Part shown: in pieces, positions 26,357 through 34,653 of the stretch
How positions within the stretch are numbered: the first letter of the stretch is position 1
Layout: each line of letters begins with the position of its first letter
Assembly (NCBI RefSeq): GCF_003987655.1
Contig: NZ_NGKC01000003.1
Location: 124,001-188,000 of the forward strand
Origin: Vagococcus acidifermentans
GTDB lineage: Bacteria; Bacillota; Bacilli; Lactobacillales; Vagococcaceae
DNA length: 64,000 bases
Direction of reading: 5' to 3'
The notes under the pieces: model-generated
The model's database searches: none
What the model was told of the DNA's origin: nothing
Seen by the model: only the letters and a program-made list of their open reading frames with translations
Program-made: the position numbers and the translations under genes

Positions 26357-27667
26357 ATGAAAAAAGAACGGTTGGACATCGAAGAAAACATCGCAACGGC
26401 GCAGGAAGGTTATCAGGAACTGCCGGAAAATCTCCAGCAAAAACTGGCGTGGTTTAAAGACCAGAAAATCGGAGTTATTTTTCACTGGGGCTTGTATGCG
26501 GCAGCAGGTATTGTTGAGTCCTGGCAGCTTTCGGAAGAAGACACTTGGGCACGTAAAGAGCCTTGGCGCGATAATTTAAGTGATTTGCGGCATGATTACT
26601 GGGAACTGAACAAACAGTTCGACCCCCGCCGGTTTGATGCAGCCGAGTGGGCAGCAGCCTGTCGCAAGGCGGGGTTCAAGTACATGATTTTTACCACTAA
26701 GCATCACGACGGGTTTACAATGTATGATACGCATGTTTCTGATTATAAGATAACAGCTAAAGAATGCCCGTTCCACACAAGTTCGGATGCAGATGTGTTT
26801 AAGTCTTTGTCGCAAGCTTTCCGCGATGAAGAAATAGCAGTCGGCGCCTATTATTCAAAACCGGACTGGCACTGTCCCTATTACTGGGAACCGGGGGCAC
26901 GGCCCAAGGGACGCTACGCCAGCTATGACCCTTTGGAAAAACCGCAGTTGTGGGAAAAATACAATCAATTTGTCAAAGACCAGCTGGTTGAATTAAGCAG
27001 TAATTATGGCGCCATTGATATTTTATGGCTGGACGGCGGCTGGGTCAATCACGCCAATCATGAATTTTTGGATATGGATGATATTGCCCGGAGTGTCCGC
27101 CGGCATCAGCCGGACATGTTGATTGTAGACCGGACAATCGGTGGTCAATATGAAAACTATGTCACGCCTGAACGGAAAATTCCGGATGTTGTCCCTAAAA
27201 AGGCATGGGAGAGCAACATTCCTTTGGCTAAAAATTGGGGGTATGTACCGAATGATGTGTATAAATCATTTGATGAGATACTGACATCGCTGGTAAAAAT
27301 AGTTTCTCTCGGCGGCAATGTGATTTTCGGGGTGGGACCGAAGCCTGACGGCACTTTGCCTGAAGAAGCGCTCGCGCTCATGTCCGAATTGGGCACATGG
27401 TTGTCGCATTTTGGTGAAGCTATCTACGGCACACGCCCATACAGAACTACAGAACTGAACGGCACTTACTTTACCCAAACAGCTGACGCGGTCTATGCCT
27501 TTGTCGGCCAAGATGCGCCGCATGAACTGAACCTGACGGAACTGAGGCTGACTGTGGATAGCGCCACACTGATGAATTCCCGGACAGCACTTGCTGTTGC
27601 CGGTAATCTTGTTTCAGTCCCGGCAAGCGACGCGTTGTTTCAAGTTGTGAAATTCGTTAAAATGTAA
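26357..27667 (+). CDS. alpha-L-fucosidase, GH29, cytoplasmic
   Basis: GH29 hydrolase releasing L-fucose. It shows the typical opening WFKDQKIGVIFHWGLYA, YMIFTTKHHDGFTMYDT, and ILWLDGGW containing the nucleophile Asp, then a C-terminal beta domain. No signal peptide is seen, so it should act inside the cell on imported oligosaccharides. No transporter, fucose isomerase, kinase or aldolase lies nearby, which is odd for a fucose operon. The length of 436 residues is normal for the single-domain group. Confidence 0.92.
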   Translation: MKKERLDIEENIATAQEGYQELPENLQQKLAWFKDQKIGVIFHWGLYAAAGIVESWQLSEEDTWARKEPWRDNLSDLRHDYWELNKQFDPRRFDAAEWAAACRKAGFKYMIFTTKHHDGFTMYDTHVSDYKITAKECPFHTSSDADVFKSLSQAFRDEEIAVGAYYSKPDWHCPYYWEPGARPKGRYASYDPLEKPQLWEKYNQFVKDQLVELSSNYGAIDILWLDGGWVNHANHEFLDMDDIARSVRRHQPDMLIVDRTIGGQYENYVTPERKIPDVVPKKAWESNIPLAKNWGYVPNDVYKSFDEILTSLVKIVSLGGNVIFGVGPKPDGTLPEEALALMSELGTWLSHFGEAIYGTRPYRTTELNGTYFTQTADAVYAFVGQDAPHELNLTELRLTVDSATLMNSRTALAVAGNLVSVPASDALFQVVKFVKM

Positions 27668-27683
27668 AGCAAAAAGTACATAC

Positions 27684-27721
27684 AAAATGCCGTACCTCGC
27701 AAAATAGAGGTACGGCATTTT
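27684..27721. terminator. bidirectional terminator between fucosidase and the convergent oxidase gene
   Basis: Perfect 15-base inverted repeat AAAATGCCGTACCTC (27684-27698) / GAGGTACGGCATTTT (27707-27721). Confidence 0.9.
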
Positions 27722-27722
27722 A

Positions 27723-28178
27723 TTAATCGTATGGATTGATGCGCACTGATTGTTTGTCGACATCAATCAACAGTTGAAAGCCGTTGTTGTTTTCGTCCTG
27801 ATCCCACACTTCGATAAATTTGGGAATGACTTCAATCAGGATTTCTGTTTCCTCATGGGCATATGCGGTATAGCTCGTACGCCAGTATTTATCATAAAGC
27901 GCCTGGAAGAACCGGTTGTCTTCGTCTGTGACCAAGCCGTGATTTTTGGCGATACCTTCGATTTGCACACCCCAGTGGCAAATAGCGACGTTCGGATTTT
28001 CGAGCAGCTGCTTGGTTTTTCGAAAATGTTTATCTGTTTTAAAGAAAATACGCTGTTCGTGAATGATACAGCTGACATTCCGCACAGTGACGTGGTCATG
28101 TAAACTTGACGCAAGTGCCATGATTTTTTTTTGCCCCAGTTTGTCAAAGCAATGAGTGAATGCATCGGTAAATTCCAT
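27723..28178 (-). CDS. pyridoxamine 5'-phosphate oxidase-like split-barrel protein
   Basis: 151-residue protein resembling small FMN-binding split-barrel proteins of the pyridoxamine 5'-phosphate oxidase-like superfamily (FKTDKHFRKTKQLLENPNVAICHWGVQIEG is the core). These use FMN, F420 or haem, and the substrate cannot be told. It is transcribed with the universal stress gene just upstream (33 bases apart), suggesting a stress role. The AAGGAG on the minus strand precedes the start. Confidence 0.75.
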   Translation of the reverse strand: MEFTDAFTHCFDKLGQKKIMALASSLHDHVTVRNVSCIIHEQRIFFKTDKHFRKTKQLLENPNVAICHWGVQIEGIAKNHGLVTDEDNRFFQALYDKYWRTSYTAYAHEETEILIEVIPKFIEVWDQDENNNGFQLLIDVDKQSVRINPYD

Positions 28179-28211
28179 TGGTAATTGTCTCCTTCTTGCT
28201 GCAATTTGTTT

Positions 28212-28658
28212 TTATCTGACAACGAGCACGTGACATTGGGCATGATTGACCACGTAAGCCGTCGTTGATCCGACAAAAGCCCGTTCGACTGCGTGTGTAC
28301 CTGTCGCGCCCATGACTATTAAATCAACGTTTTCTTTTTGGGCTGTCGTGAGGATTTCGTGTTTGGCACGTCCCCGCACCGTTAACAGCTTAACCGTATG
28401 CGTTTCAGGCAAGGCAGCCCGCTCGATTTTTTTCTGCAAAATTTTTTTTAACATTTCGACTTCTTCCTGATGATGAGTTTCCAATGCCGTCAAAACAGCC
28501 GGGTTAGTTGATGTCAAGAGAGCATCGGATTCAAATACATACAAAATGACGAGCTTGCTGTTATCATGCTTAGCAATGACAGCCGCCTCTTCAAGTGCAT
28601 CGCCGGCTTGTTCCGAACCATCATAAGCGACAAGAATCTGCTTGTATCTTTCAGCCAT
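28212..28658 (-). CDS. universal stress protein UspA family
   Basis: Usp fold of 148 residues with ILVAYDGSEQAGDALEEA at the N-terminus and the ATP-binding signature VMGATGTHAVERAFVGSTTAYVV near the end (G-x2-G-x9-G-S/T). It probably binds ATP. It is the first gene of a two-gene minus-strand unit with the split-barrel protein. AAAGGAGG precedes the ATG on the minus strand. Confidence 0.92.
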   Translation of the reverse strand: MAERYKQILVAYDGSEQAGDALEEAAVIAKHDNSKLVILYVFESDALLTSTNPAVLTALETHHQEEVEMLKKILQKKIERAALPETHTVKLLTVRGRAKHEILTTAQKENVDLIVMGATGTHAVERAFVGSTTAYVVNHAQCHVLVVR

Positions 28659-29409
28659 TGGGGTAGCCTCCTTTCATTCATTCTATCATCTTAAGAATTG
28701 AGGTGTAAAGGAAGTGGCGCACAATCTCTGGCGGCGGCATCTTCTGTCGCGGTTAGGACAGTTGTACTGCGGTTCACTTCCCCTTATCTGATTTTAAGGC
28801 GGTATGATTTATCATTGAAGTGTCTATCGTTTTTCAACTAAATGTTACTTTTATCCAGAATAGATAGTGCTCCTTTTTTCGATGACTGCTGCCATTCAAG
28901 CTATTCACAAGTTTAGCTCTGGGAAGAAGCGAATTAACATACCGGCAGGTGACGGGCAAGGTACATTTTTGTTTTTTGCCGGTCTCTGCCGGCAAAAGTA
29001 TCATTCCGTTGAAAGAAGGCAGAATCACGCACGAGAAGTTTGCGGGAGATGTTGGTGAGGTGCTCAGTTAGGCTTAGTTGCCGGCCGGGAAAAACGTGAG
29101 GAAATCAGCATTTTTGAAATAGTCGGGATAGACATGCAGGATTTAGTGACAGCCAGGGCGATTATAATAAAGCTGTCGAAAAGAAAATAGGGACGGGATG
29201 GCCTTAAAAAAGCAGGCGTGCAGCGGTTGCAGGAATTGCCGAAAGCATTCAGCGGGTAAACGGAGTGCTTTTTTTACGGGCTTGCCGCGTTTATCCGGAA
29301 GTGAAGCTAACTATGTGTGTATCTGGAGTGTTTTTGTTAGAATGGAAGTATGAAAGACGCAGTTGGTCTTCCTGTTTTTGCAATTATCAGCAGGTGAGCT
29401 GAATGATTT
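28659..29409. other. long non-coding stretch with decayed sequence
   Basis: About 750 bases without an intact gene. A short frame ending near 29072 (containing GRITHEKFAGDVGEVLS) looks like the tail of a dead gene that I cannot name. An inverted repeat TTTTGCCGG / CCGGCAAAA spans 28975-28998. A full Rho-independent terminator at 29243-29275 has no gene in front of it. Confidence 0.45.
29163..29275 (+). ncRNA. candidate small RNA or dead-gene transcript ending at an orphan terminator
   Basis: AAGCATTC (29243-29250), loop of 12, GAGTGCTT (29263-29270) and a T run to 29275 form a convincing terminator. A TATAAT lies at 29163-29168, but its -35 region is poor. No open reading frame fits between them. 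The transcript would be roughly 100 bases. A read-out of a decayed gene is an equal possibility. Confidence 0.25.
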
Positions 29410-29426
29410 TTGAAAAGCGTTTTCAA
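29410..29426. promoter_or_regulatory. cre-like catabolite site before glpO
   Basis: TTGAAAAGCGTTTTCAA, a 7+3+7 interrupted palindrome. It is one base longer than the CcpA consensus but has the right half sites. It sits about 80 bases before glpO. Confidence 0.4.
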
Positions 29427-29507
29427 CTCGCTTGAAGGAAAGGAAGGATGGGTCCATTTCAAGAGTTCAACGTGACTAATCAATCATTTACAAGGAGGAA
29501 ATAGTTC

Positions 29508-31340
29508 ATGGAGTTTTCAATGGCACAACGACAGCAGTACATCGAAAAAATGTCAACAGAGCAGTTGGATTTGCTGATTATCGGCGGCGGTATTACTGGC
29601 GCAGGGGTGGCGCTTCAGGCCAGCGCCTCCGGATTAAAAACCGGTTTGATTGAGATGCAGGATTTTGCTGAAGGGACATCTTCCCGTTCAACGAAGCTGG
29701 TGCATGGCGGCATCAGATATTTGAAAACGTTTGATGTCGGCGTTGTCGCGGATACCGTGCAGGAGCGGGCAGTCGTTCAGCAAATTGCCCCGCATATCCC
29801 GAAACCGGACCCTATGCTGCTGCCTGTTTACGATGAACCGGGAGTCACTTTTGATATGTTTTCGTTAAAAGTGGCGATGGATTTATACGACCGCCTGGCA
29901 GATGTGACAGACAGCCGGTATACGAACTACCTGTTGACCAAAGAAGAAGTGCTGGAAAGACAGCCGTTTTTGAGAAAAGAAAATCTGCTTGGGGGCGGCG
30001 TATATCTCGATTTCCGTAATAACGATGCCCGTCTGGTTATCGAAAACATTAAACAGGCGGCTGAAGACGGCGGATATATGGTCAGCCGGGCCAAAGCAGT
30101 CGGTTTTATTTATGATGATTCGAAACAAATCGTCGGTGTCACGGCTGAGGATGTTCTGACCGGCAAAACATTTGATATCCGCGCCCGTGTGGTGATCAAT
30201 ACGGCAGGTCCGTGGGTGGATGACGTGCGTGCGCTTGATAAGACACATGAACTGGTTCCGCAAATCAGACCGACAAAAGGAGTGCATCTCGTTGTAGACC
30301 GCAGTAAACTGCCGGTTCCTCAACCGACTTATGTGGATACGGGTAAAAATGACGGACGGATGATTTTTGCCATACCGCGGGAAAATAAAACCTATTTCGG
30401 AACGACCGACACAGATTATACAGGTGATTACAAACACCCGACTGTTACTAAAGAAGATGTGGACTACCTGCTCAGCGTGATTAATTACCGTTTCCCTGAT
30501 GCCGACATCACCCTGTCAGATATTGAAGCCAGCTGGGCCGGACTGCGCCCGCTGATTGCTTCCGGCGGCGGCTCGGATTACAATGGCGGTCAAAGCGTAC
30601 ACATCACAGATGAAAGCTTTGATGCAGTGGTCAACATAGTTGGCAGCTACCTTAAAAAAGATGCTTCCCGTACAGAAGTTGAAACTGTTTTGAAAAACGT
30701 AAAACAGTCAGCCGGCGACAGTACCAGTGCGCCGTCATCGATTTCCCGGGGCAGTCATTTGGAAAGAGAGGCAGATGGTTTAGTCACACTTTCAGGCGGA
30801 AAAATCACCGATTATCGTAAAATGGCAGAAGGCGCCATGGCTTTGATTGTCAAACTGCTGGCAGAGGAACATGACCGCCGCTTTACCGCCGTTGATTCCA
30901 AAACATACGCTGTTTCGGGCGGGAAATTTGATGCATCTGCTGTGTCGGAGGCGCTGCTGTCCTACACGCAACAAGGCGTCGATAAAGGACTTTCAGAAGC
31001 GGATGCAGCTTATTTGGCTGAACTCTACGGTTCGAACACTCCGAAAGTCTTGTCCCTGCTGGAGACGGCAGATATGGTTCCGGGGCTGTCAATCGCGGAC
31101 TCATTAAGTCTGCTTTATGCCATGAGGTATGAAATGACCTTAACGCCGGTCGACTTTCTCCTTAGACGCACCAATCACCTGCTGTTTATGCGGGACACAT
31201 TGGATGATATCATACAGCCCGTGTTAGATGGCATGGCGAACTATTATCAGTGGTCGCCGGAAGAAAAAGACGAACAGCTGGCTGTGCTGAAGCAGGTCAT
31301 CGCCGAATCCGATTTAGCTTCATTAAAAGCCCAATCATAA
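29508..31340 (+). CDS. glpO: alpha-glycerophosphate oxidase (GlpO)
   Basis: FAD enzyme that oxidises glycerol 3-phosphate to dihydroxyacetone phosphate and passes electrons to oxygen, producing hydrogen peroxide. The FAD motif is LLIIGGGITGAGVALQASASG, followed by EMQDFAEGTSSRSTKLVHGGIRYLK. The 610-residue length and the insert typical of Lactobacillales GlpO favour the oxidase over GlpD dehydrogenase. AAGGAGG precedes the ATG. GlpK and GlpF are not adjacent, unlike the usual glpKOF order. A cre-like site lies upstream. Confidence 0.93.
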   Translation: MEFSMAQRQQYIEKMSTEQLDLLIIGGGITGAGVALQASASGLKTGLIEMQDFAEGTSSRSTKLVHGGIRYLKTFDVGVVADTVQERAVVQQIAPHIPKPDPMLLPVYDEPGVTFDMFSLKVAMDLYDRLADVTDSRYTNYLLTKEEVLERQPFLRKENLLGGGVYLDFRNNDARLVIENIKQAAEDGGYMVSRAKAVGFIYDDSKQIVGVTAEDVLTGKTFDIRARVVINTAGPWVDDVRALDKTHELVPQIRPTKGVHLVVDRSKLPVPQPTYVDTGKNDGRMIFAIPRENKTYFGTTDTDYTGDYKHPTVTKEDVDYLLSVINYRFPDADITLSDIEASWAGLRPLIASGGGSDYNGGQSVHITDESFDAVVNIVGSYLKKDASRTEVETVLKNVKQSAGDSTSAPSSISRGSHLEREADGLVTLSGGKITDYRKMAEGAMALIVKLLAEEHDRRFTAVDSKTYAVSGGKFDASAVSEALLSYTQQGVDKGLSEADAAYLAELYGSNTPKVLSLLETADMVPGLSIADSLSLLYAMRYEMTLTPVDFLLRRTNHLLFMRDTLDDIIQPVLDGMANYYQWSPEEKDEQLAVLKQVIAESDLASLKAQS

Positions 31341-31352
31341 TTGAACTGAACC

Positions 31353-31400
31353 AAAAACACTTCGTAAAGACAAGTACCAATGTCTTTGCGAAGTGTTTTT
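31353..31400. terminator. bidirectional terminator between glpO and sstT
   Basis: AAAAACACTTCG with AAAGACA pairs with TGTCTTT and CGAAGTGTTTTT, with T runs on both strands. Confidence 0.85.
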
Positions 31401-31407
31401 ATTTTTA

Positions 31408-32655
31408 TTACGGATGAAGTTGTTTGGCGTTTTTAACCCGCTCTGTGATATTTACCGATACACCTTCGCGTTTCAGATCATAAAATTCTGCTGCCGCGGT
31501 AAACAGCAAGTCACTCGCCGAGTTGACCGCCGTTTCCACCGAGTCTTGAATCACACCGATGATAAATCCGATTGCGACTACTTGCATCGCAATGTCATTT
31601 GAAATATTGAACAAACTGCAGGCGAGCGGAATCAGGAGCAGACTGCCCCCAGCAATACCGGACACACCGGTGGAAGAAATCGCAGCAAGCAGGCACAACA
31701 GGAAAGCAAGGAAGAAAGGTGTCGCTATTTCTAGTGTTTGAGCAGCAGCAAGAGTCATAATCGATATCGTAATAGCAGCGCCGCCGCTGTTGGCCGTAGC
31801 ACCAAGGGGAATGGAGATCGCATATGATTCTTTGTCCAACCCCAGCTCTTTTGCCAAGGCCATATTGATAGGAATATTGACTGCCGAGCTTCTTGTGAAA
31901 AATGCTGGAATGCCGCTTTCTTTCATGCACCAAAACGTTAAAGGAAACGGATTTTGCCGAATCAGCAGAAAAATCATGAGCGGATAAACAATAAAAGAAA
32001 CAAACAGCATTGTACCGACAACCAGCAAAATCAGACGCCCGTAACTTACCAGTCCATCCAGTCCGATTTCCGCGACAGAAGAAAAGACGAGTCCCGTGAT
32101 ACCGACAGGCGCTAACTCAATCACCAACTGGACGACATGTGTCACCATACCGGAAACGTCGGAAAAAAACTGCTTGGTCGTTTCACTACATACTCTCAAG
32201 CTGATGCCTAGAAGGCAGCCCCACATTAGGATGGCGAGGTAATTGCCGGTGGTGACCGCTTCGATAGGATTCATCACCGCGTTCATCAAAATACCGGTTA
32301 AAATATCCTGAATATTGCTGGGTGCGTCATGTCCTGTGACAGGATTGGGAAGCGCCAACGCAACAGGGAACAGGTAGCTGGCAAAAACGGCTGCCAGTGC
32401 CGCAACAAAGGTAGCCAGCAGATATAGCACAATCACTGTTTTAAGATGTGTTTTGTTGCCGTGTTGATGTTTGCCGAGTGAATCAATAATTAATAAAAAC
32501 ACCAGCAGCGGGGCGATGGCTTTCAGTCCGCCGATAAATAAATTTCCTAAAATGCCAATTGCTGTCCATGTTGGCGCAACAAGTCCGAGAACGGTTCCTA
32601 AAACAACGCCGATACTGATTTTTTTAATAAGCGACATGTGTGTGATAACTTTCAT
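31408..32655 (-). CDS. sstT: sodium/serine-threonine symporter SstT
   Basis: DAACS-family sodium symporter of 415 residues with about eight transmembrane helices and re-entrant loops. Family motifs are FIGGLKAIAPLLVFLLIIDSL near the start and SIPLGATANSGGAAITISI with AAISSTGVSGIAGGSLLLIPL in the transport core. It imports serine and threonine. The ATG at 32655 follows AGGAGGAG. It lies downstream of the acetamidase gene on the same strand and about 1.5 kb from the glycine reductase genes, so a role in feeding serine to glycine is possible but unproven. Confidence 0.9.
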   Translation of the reverse strand: MKVITHMSLIKKISIGVVLGTVLGLVAPTWTAIGILGNLFIGGLKAIAPLLVFLLIIDSLGKHQHGNKTHLKTVIVLYLLATFVAALAAVFASYLFPVALALPNPVTGHDAPSNIQDILTGILMNAVMNPIEAVTTGNYLAILMWGCLLGISLRVCSETTKQFFSDVSGMVTHVVQLVIELAPVGITGLVFSSVAEIGLDGLVSYGRLILLVVGTMLFVSFIVYPLMIFLLIRQNPFPLTFWCMKESGIPAFFTRSSAVNIPINMALAKELGLDKESYAISIPLGATANSGGAAITISIMTLAAAQTLEIATPFFLAFLLCLLAAISSTGVSGIAGGSLLLIPLACSLFNISNDIAMQVVAIGFIIGVIQDSVETAVNSASDLLFTAAAEFYDLKREGVSVNITERVKNAKQLHP

Positions 32656-32677
32656 AATTCTCCTCCTGTTAACTAAA

Positions 32678-32702
32678 AACTGGCAGATTAAAACTGCCAG
32701 TT
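32678..32702 (-). terminator. hairpin ahead of sstT
   Basis: AACTGGCAG (32678-32686) / CTGCCAGTT (32694-32702). On the minus strand it is followed by TTT and lies between the acetamidase stop and the sstT start. Confidence 0.5.
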
Positions 32703-32746
32703 AAGTGTAACAAAGAATGTTTTGCAGAGGATTTTTTTGTTTGTCT

Positions 32747-32774
32747 CGGTCAGACAAAAACATCTGTCTGACCG
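32747..32774 (-). terminator. hairpin after the acetamidase gene
   Basis: Perfect 10-base repeat CGGTCAGACA (32747-32756) / TGTCTGACCG (32765-32774), 21 bases past the acetamidase stop on the minus strand. Confidence 0.6.
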
Positions 32775-32795
32775 GAAAGTCATCAGGTAAGCTAT

Positions 32796-33707
32796 TTACG
32801 GATGCGAGAGAATATCCGACATGGACAGAATCTCACGCGGTATTTCTGCCCGGATGGTTTTCATCGGATTGACGACTTGCGAGATGTGTAAATCCATGAC
32901 TTGACTGGCCAGGACGTATGCTTCCTCCCATTTGACATCAAGGGCCTTTTCGATGTAAGCGACAGCTGTACTGGCGGCTGCCGTCATCGCGGCTTCCAAG
33001 GTGTCGCCTGAGGCAATGACACTAATCCCTGTGTCTGATTCCAGTACTGGCCAGGCCAAGTGTTGCCGCGGCTGTTTCAGCACTGTCACTCGTAAAGTCA
33101 CCTCGCTGGCAATTTCCAGACCGGTAAAGCACAATTCGCCATCAGCCATCGCGGCGTGGCAGTCCCCAAGTGCCAGTTGAGCGCCCTCTTGGTTAACTTG
33201 GAAGTAAAGTGTGGTATTGTTCGTGATGACTTTTGAATCCATATTGCCGCCGTGCTTCCACGGTGTGTGCGTGCCCCAGCTGCCGTCTGCCTTTGCGGGA
33301 GCAACCCCAATGACTCCAATCATCGGCCGCACGGGAATTTTTTTGCCGAGATAATGTGCAAAACCGTCCTCAATCGGAATGATGCTGACGATAGGAGCTG
33401 TCGCTTCTTCCGGCAACCCGCCTTCATTCGGGACAGCAGCTGCGACGCTCTGATTCGGGACGCTAATATCCAAAATATCAATTTTCAGCACATCTCCTGC
33501 TTCTGCTCCTTCAACATAGATCGGTCCTGTCGCTGGATTCACGATATCCATGTCGATTTCCATCAGCAATTGTGTATCGCTTGTGATTTGCTGATGGAAA
33601 CAATCATTTGTTTCAACGATGACTGTTTCCCCGGAAGCCATGCGGTATTGTTCGGTCAAACCGTGTTCGAAGGTATAAATGACATTATTTTTTGAAAATT
33701 TCTTCAT
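32796..33707 (-). CDS. acetamidase/formamidase family amidohydrolase
   Basis: FmdA/AmdA-family enzyme that hydrolyses a short amide to ammonia and acetate or formate. Features: GDVLKIDILDI, WGTHTPWKHGGNMDSKVI, and the GDCHAAMADGELCFTGLEIA core with metal-binding His and Glu. Length 303 is normal. It is divergent from the glycine reductase operon with a 465-base gap. Its true substrate is unknown. A shared nitrogen or acetate physiology with glycine reductase is inference. Confidence 0.88.
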   Translation of the reverse strand: MKKFSKNNVIYTFEHGLTEQYRMASGETVIVETNDCFHQQITSDTQLLMEIDMDIVNPATGPIYVEGAEAGDVLKIDILDISVPNQSVAAAVPNEGGLPEEATAPIVSIIPIEDGFAHYLGKKIPVRPMIGVIGVAPAKADGSWGTHTPWKHGGNMDSKVITNNTTLYFQVNQEGAQLALGDCHAAMADGELCFTGLEIASEVTLRVTVLKQPRQHLAWPVLESDTGISVIASGDTLEAAMTAAASTAVAYIEKALDVKWEEAYVLASQVMDLHISQVVNPMKTIRAEIPREILSMSDILSHP

Positions 33708-34039
33708 TGTCCATTCCGCCTTTCTTAAATCAATGCTTTACTGTCATTGTACCACAGAGGCCGTTTGATGACTTCAGACAGCAAAATAGAAAATGATATT
33801 GATGGAGACAGAAGAAGTGGGAGAGGTAGATGTTAAAGTCTGAAGACGGTTGTAAAATAACATATAAAACAAAAATAAAAATAATTTAAAATAACTTGAC
33901 GCTTACTTTTTAAAAACCGTGGTTAAAATGAAAATATGTTGAAAATGCTGAATTGTGTTTAAACGGTATAGAAATGACGCTAGAATATTCTTGTTATTTT
34001 TACTTTAAAAAAAATACTGTCATTCATAAAAAAAAGTTA
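33708..34039. other. A+T-rich divergent regulatory region before the glycine reductase operon
   Basis: Between the acetamidase start and the grd promoter. From about 33840 it is strikingly A+T-rich with A and T tracts. TTGACG at about 33897 with a TGGTTAAAAT downstream could be a second, weaker promoter. I see no glycine riboswitch pattern and no clear operator palindrome. Confidence 0.5.
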
Positions 34040-34068
34040 TTGACCTTATTATTAGAGAGATATATAAT
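34040..34068 (+). promoter_or_regulatory. sigma-A promoter of the glycine reductase operon
   Basis: TTGACC (34040-34045), 17-base spacer, TATAAT (34063-34068). The leader to grdX would be about 100 bases and contains an ATGTGAAA / TTTCACAT inverted repeat. Confidence 0.78.
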
Positions 34069-34172
34069 CGTTTTGACTATTAAGTTATCAGTTGCTTGAA
34101 TATGTGAAAATAGTAACATTTTGGATTGTGTTTCACATCATTTTATTATTTTCTGAAAAAGAGGTGTAGTTT

Positions 34173-34565
34173 ATGATTATCGTAACGAATAATCCGGAAG
34201 TTCCAGACAAAATGAAAGCGATTAAAAAAACATCTATTGTGTTTGTGGATGGGGAATACAAAGATGTTCTCCTGCAAACACGGCGGTATATCGTGGATGA
34301 GCAATTGGTTTTGCTGACGCATCCTTTGAGCGGCAGCATCAAGCCGAATGAAACGTATTATAAATCCATCTGTCTGTCAGAAGAAGCACGCGACTGGATT
34401 GATCTTGAGAGTTTAACATACATCGAAAGAGCGCTTGATGTGTATGAGGCGTTTTATAAAAATCAACCCCGTCCAAACTGGACTGATTCAGTCTTGCTGG
34501 ATTTTGCTAAAATTGATTACCGTATCATGGCGGATACGCTTCAACGGATGGGGGTCCAAACTTAG
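34173..34565 (+). CDS. grdX: GrdX family protein
   Basis: Small cytoplasmic protein of 130 residues that accompanies glycine, sarcosine and betaine reductase genes in clostridia. Its biochemical role is not established. The opening MIIVTNNPEV and the HPLSGSIKPNETYYKSI segment match my memory of the family. AAGAGGTG precedes the ATG. It is the first gene after the grd promoter, followed by grdE after 88 bases. Confidence 0.82.
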   Translation: MIIVTNNPEVPDKMKAIKKTSIVFVDGEYKDVLLQTRRYIVDEQLVLLTHPLSGSIKPNETYYKSICLSEEARDWIDLESLTYIERALDVYEAFYKNQPRPNWTDSVLLDFAKIDYRIMADTLQRMGVQT

Positions 34566-34611
34566 GTGTCTAAAAAAGTTTATATAGATACAAATTCGGT
34601 AAAGGAGGTTT

Positions 34612-34644
34612 ATGATTCATACGGTTTGTTTAAATAAGAATTGA
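34612..34644 (+). CDS. possible 10-codon leader minigene before grdE
   Basis: AAAGGAGG is followed after three bases by ATG and a frame coding MIHTVCLNKN with TGA at 34642-34644, 9 bases before the grdE start. The ribosome binding site is stronger than that of grdE, though spacing is short. It might couple translation into grdE or be chance. Confidence 0.25.
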   Translation: MIHTVCLNKN

Positions 34645-34653
34645 GGTGAAGGA

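Noticed and set aside
33708-34172. Glycine riboswitch before the grd operon
   Set aside because: I looked for the conserved glycine aptamer segments and found none; only promoter elements and a short inverted repeat are present.
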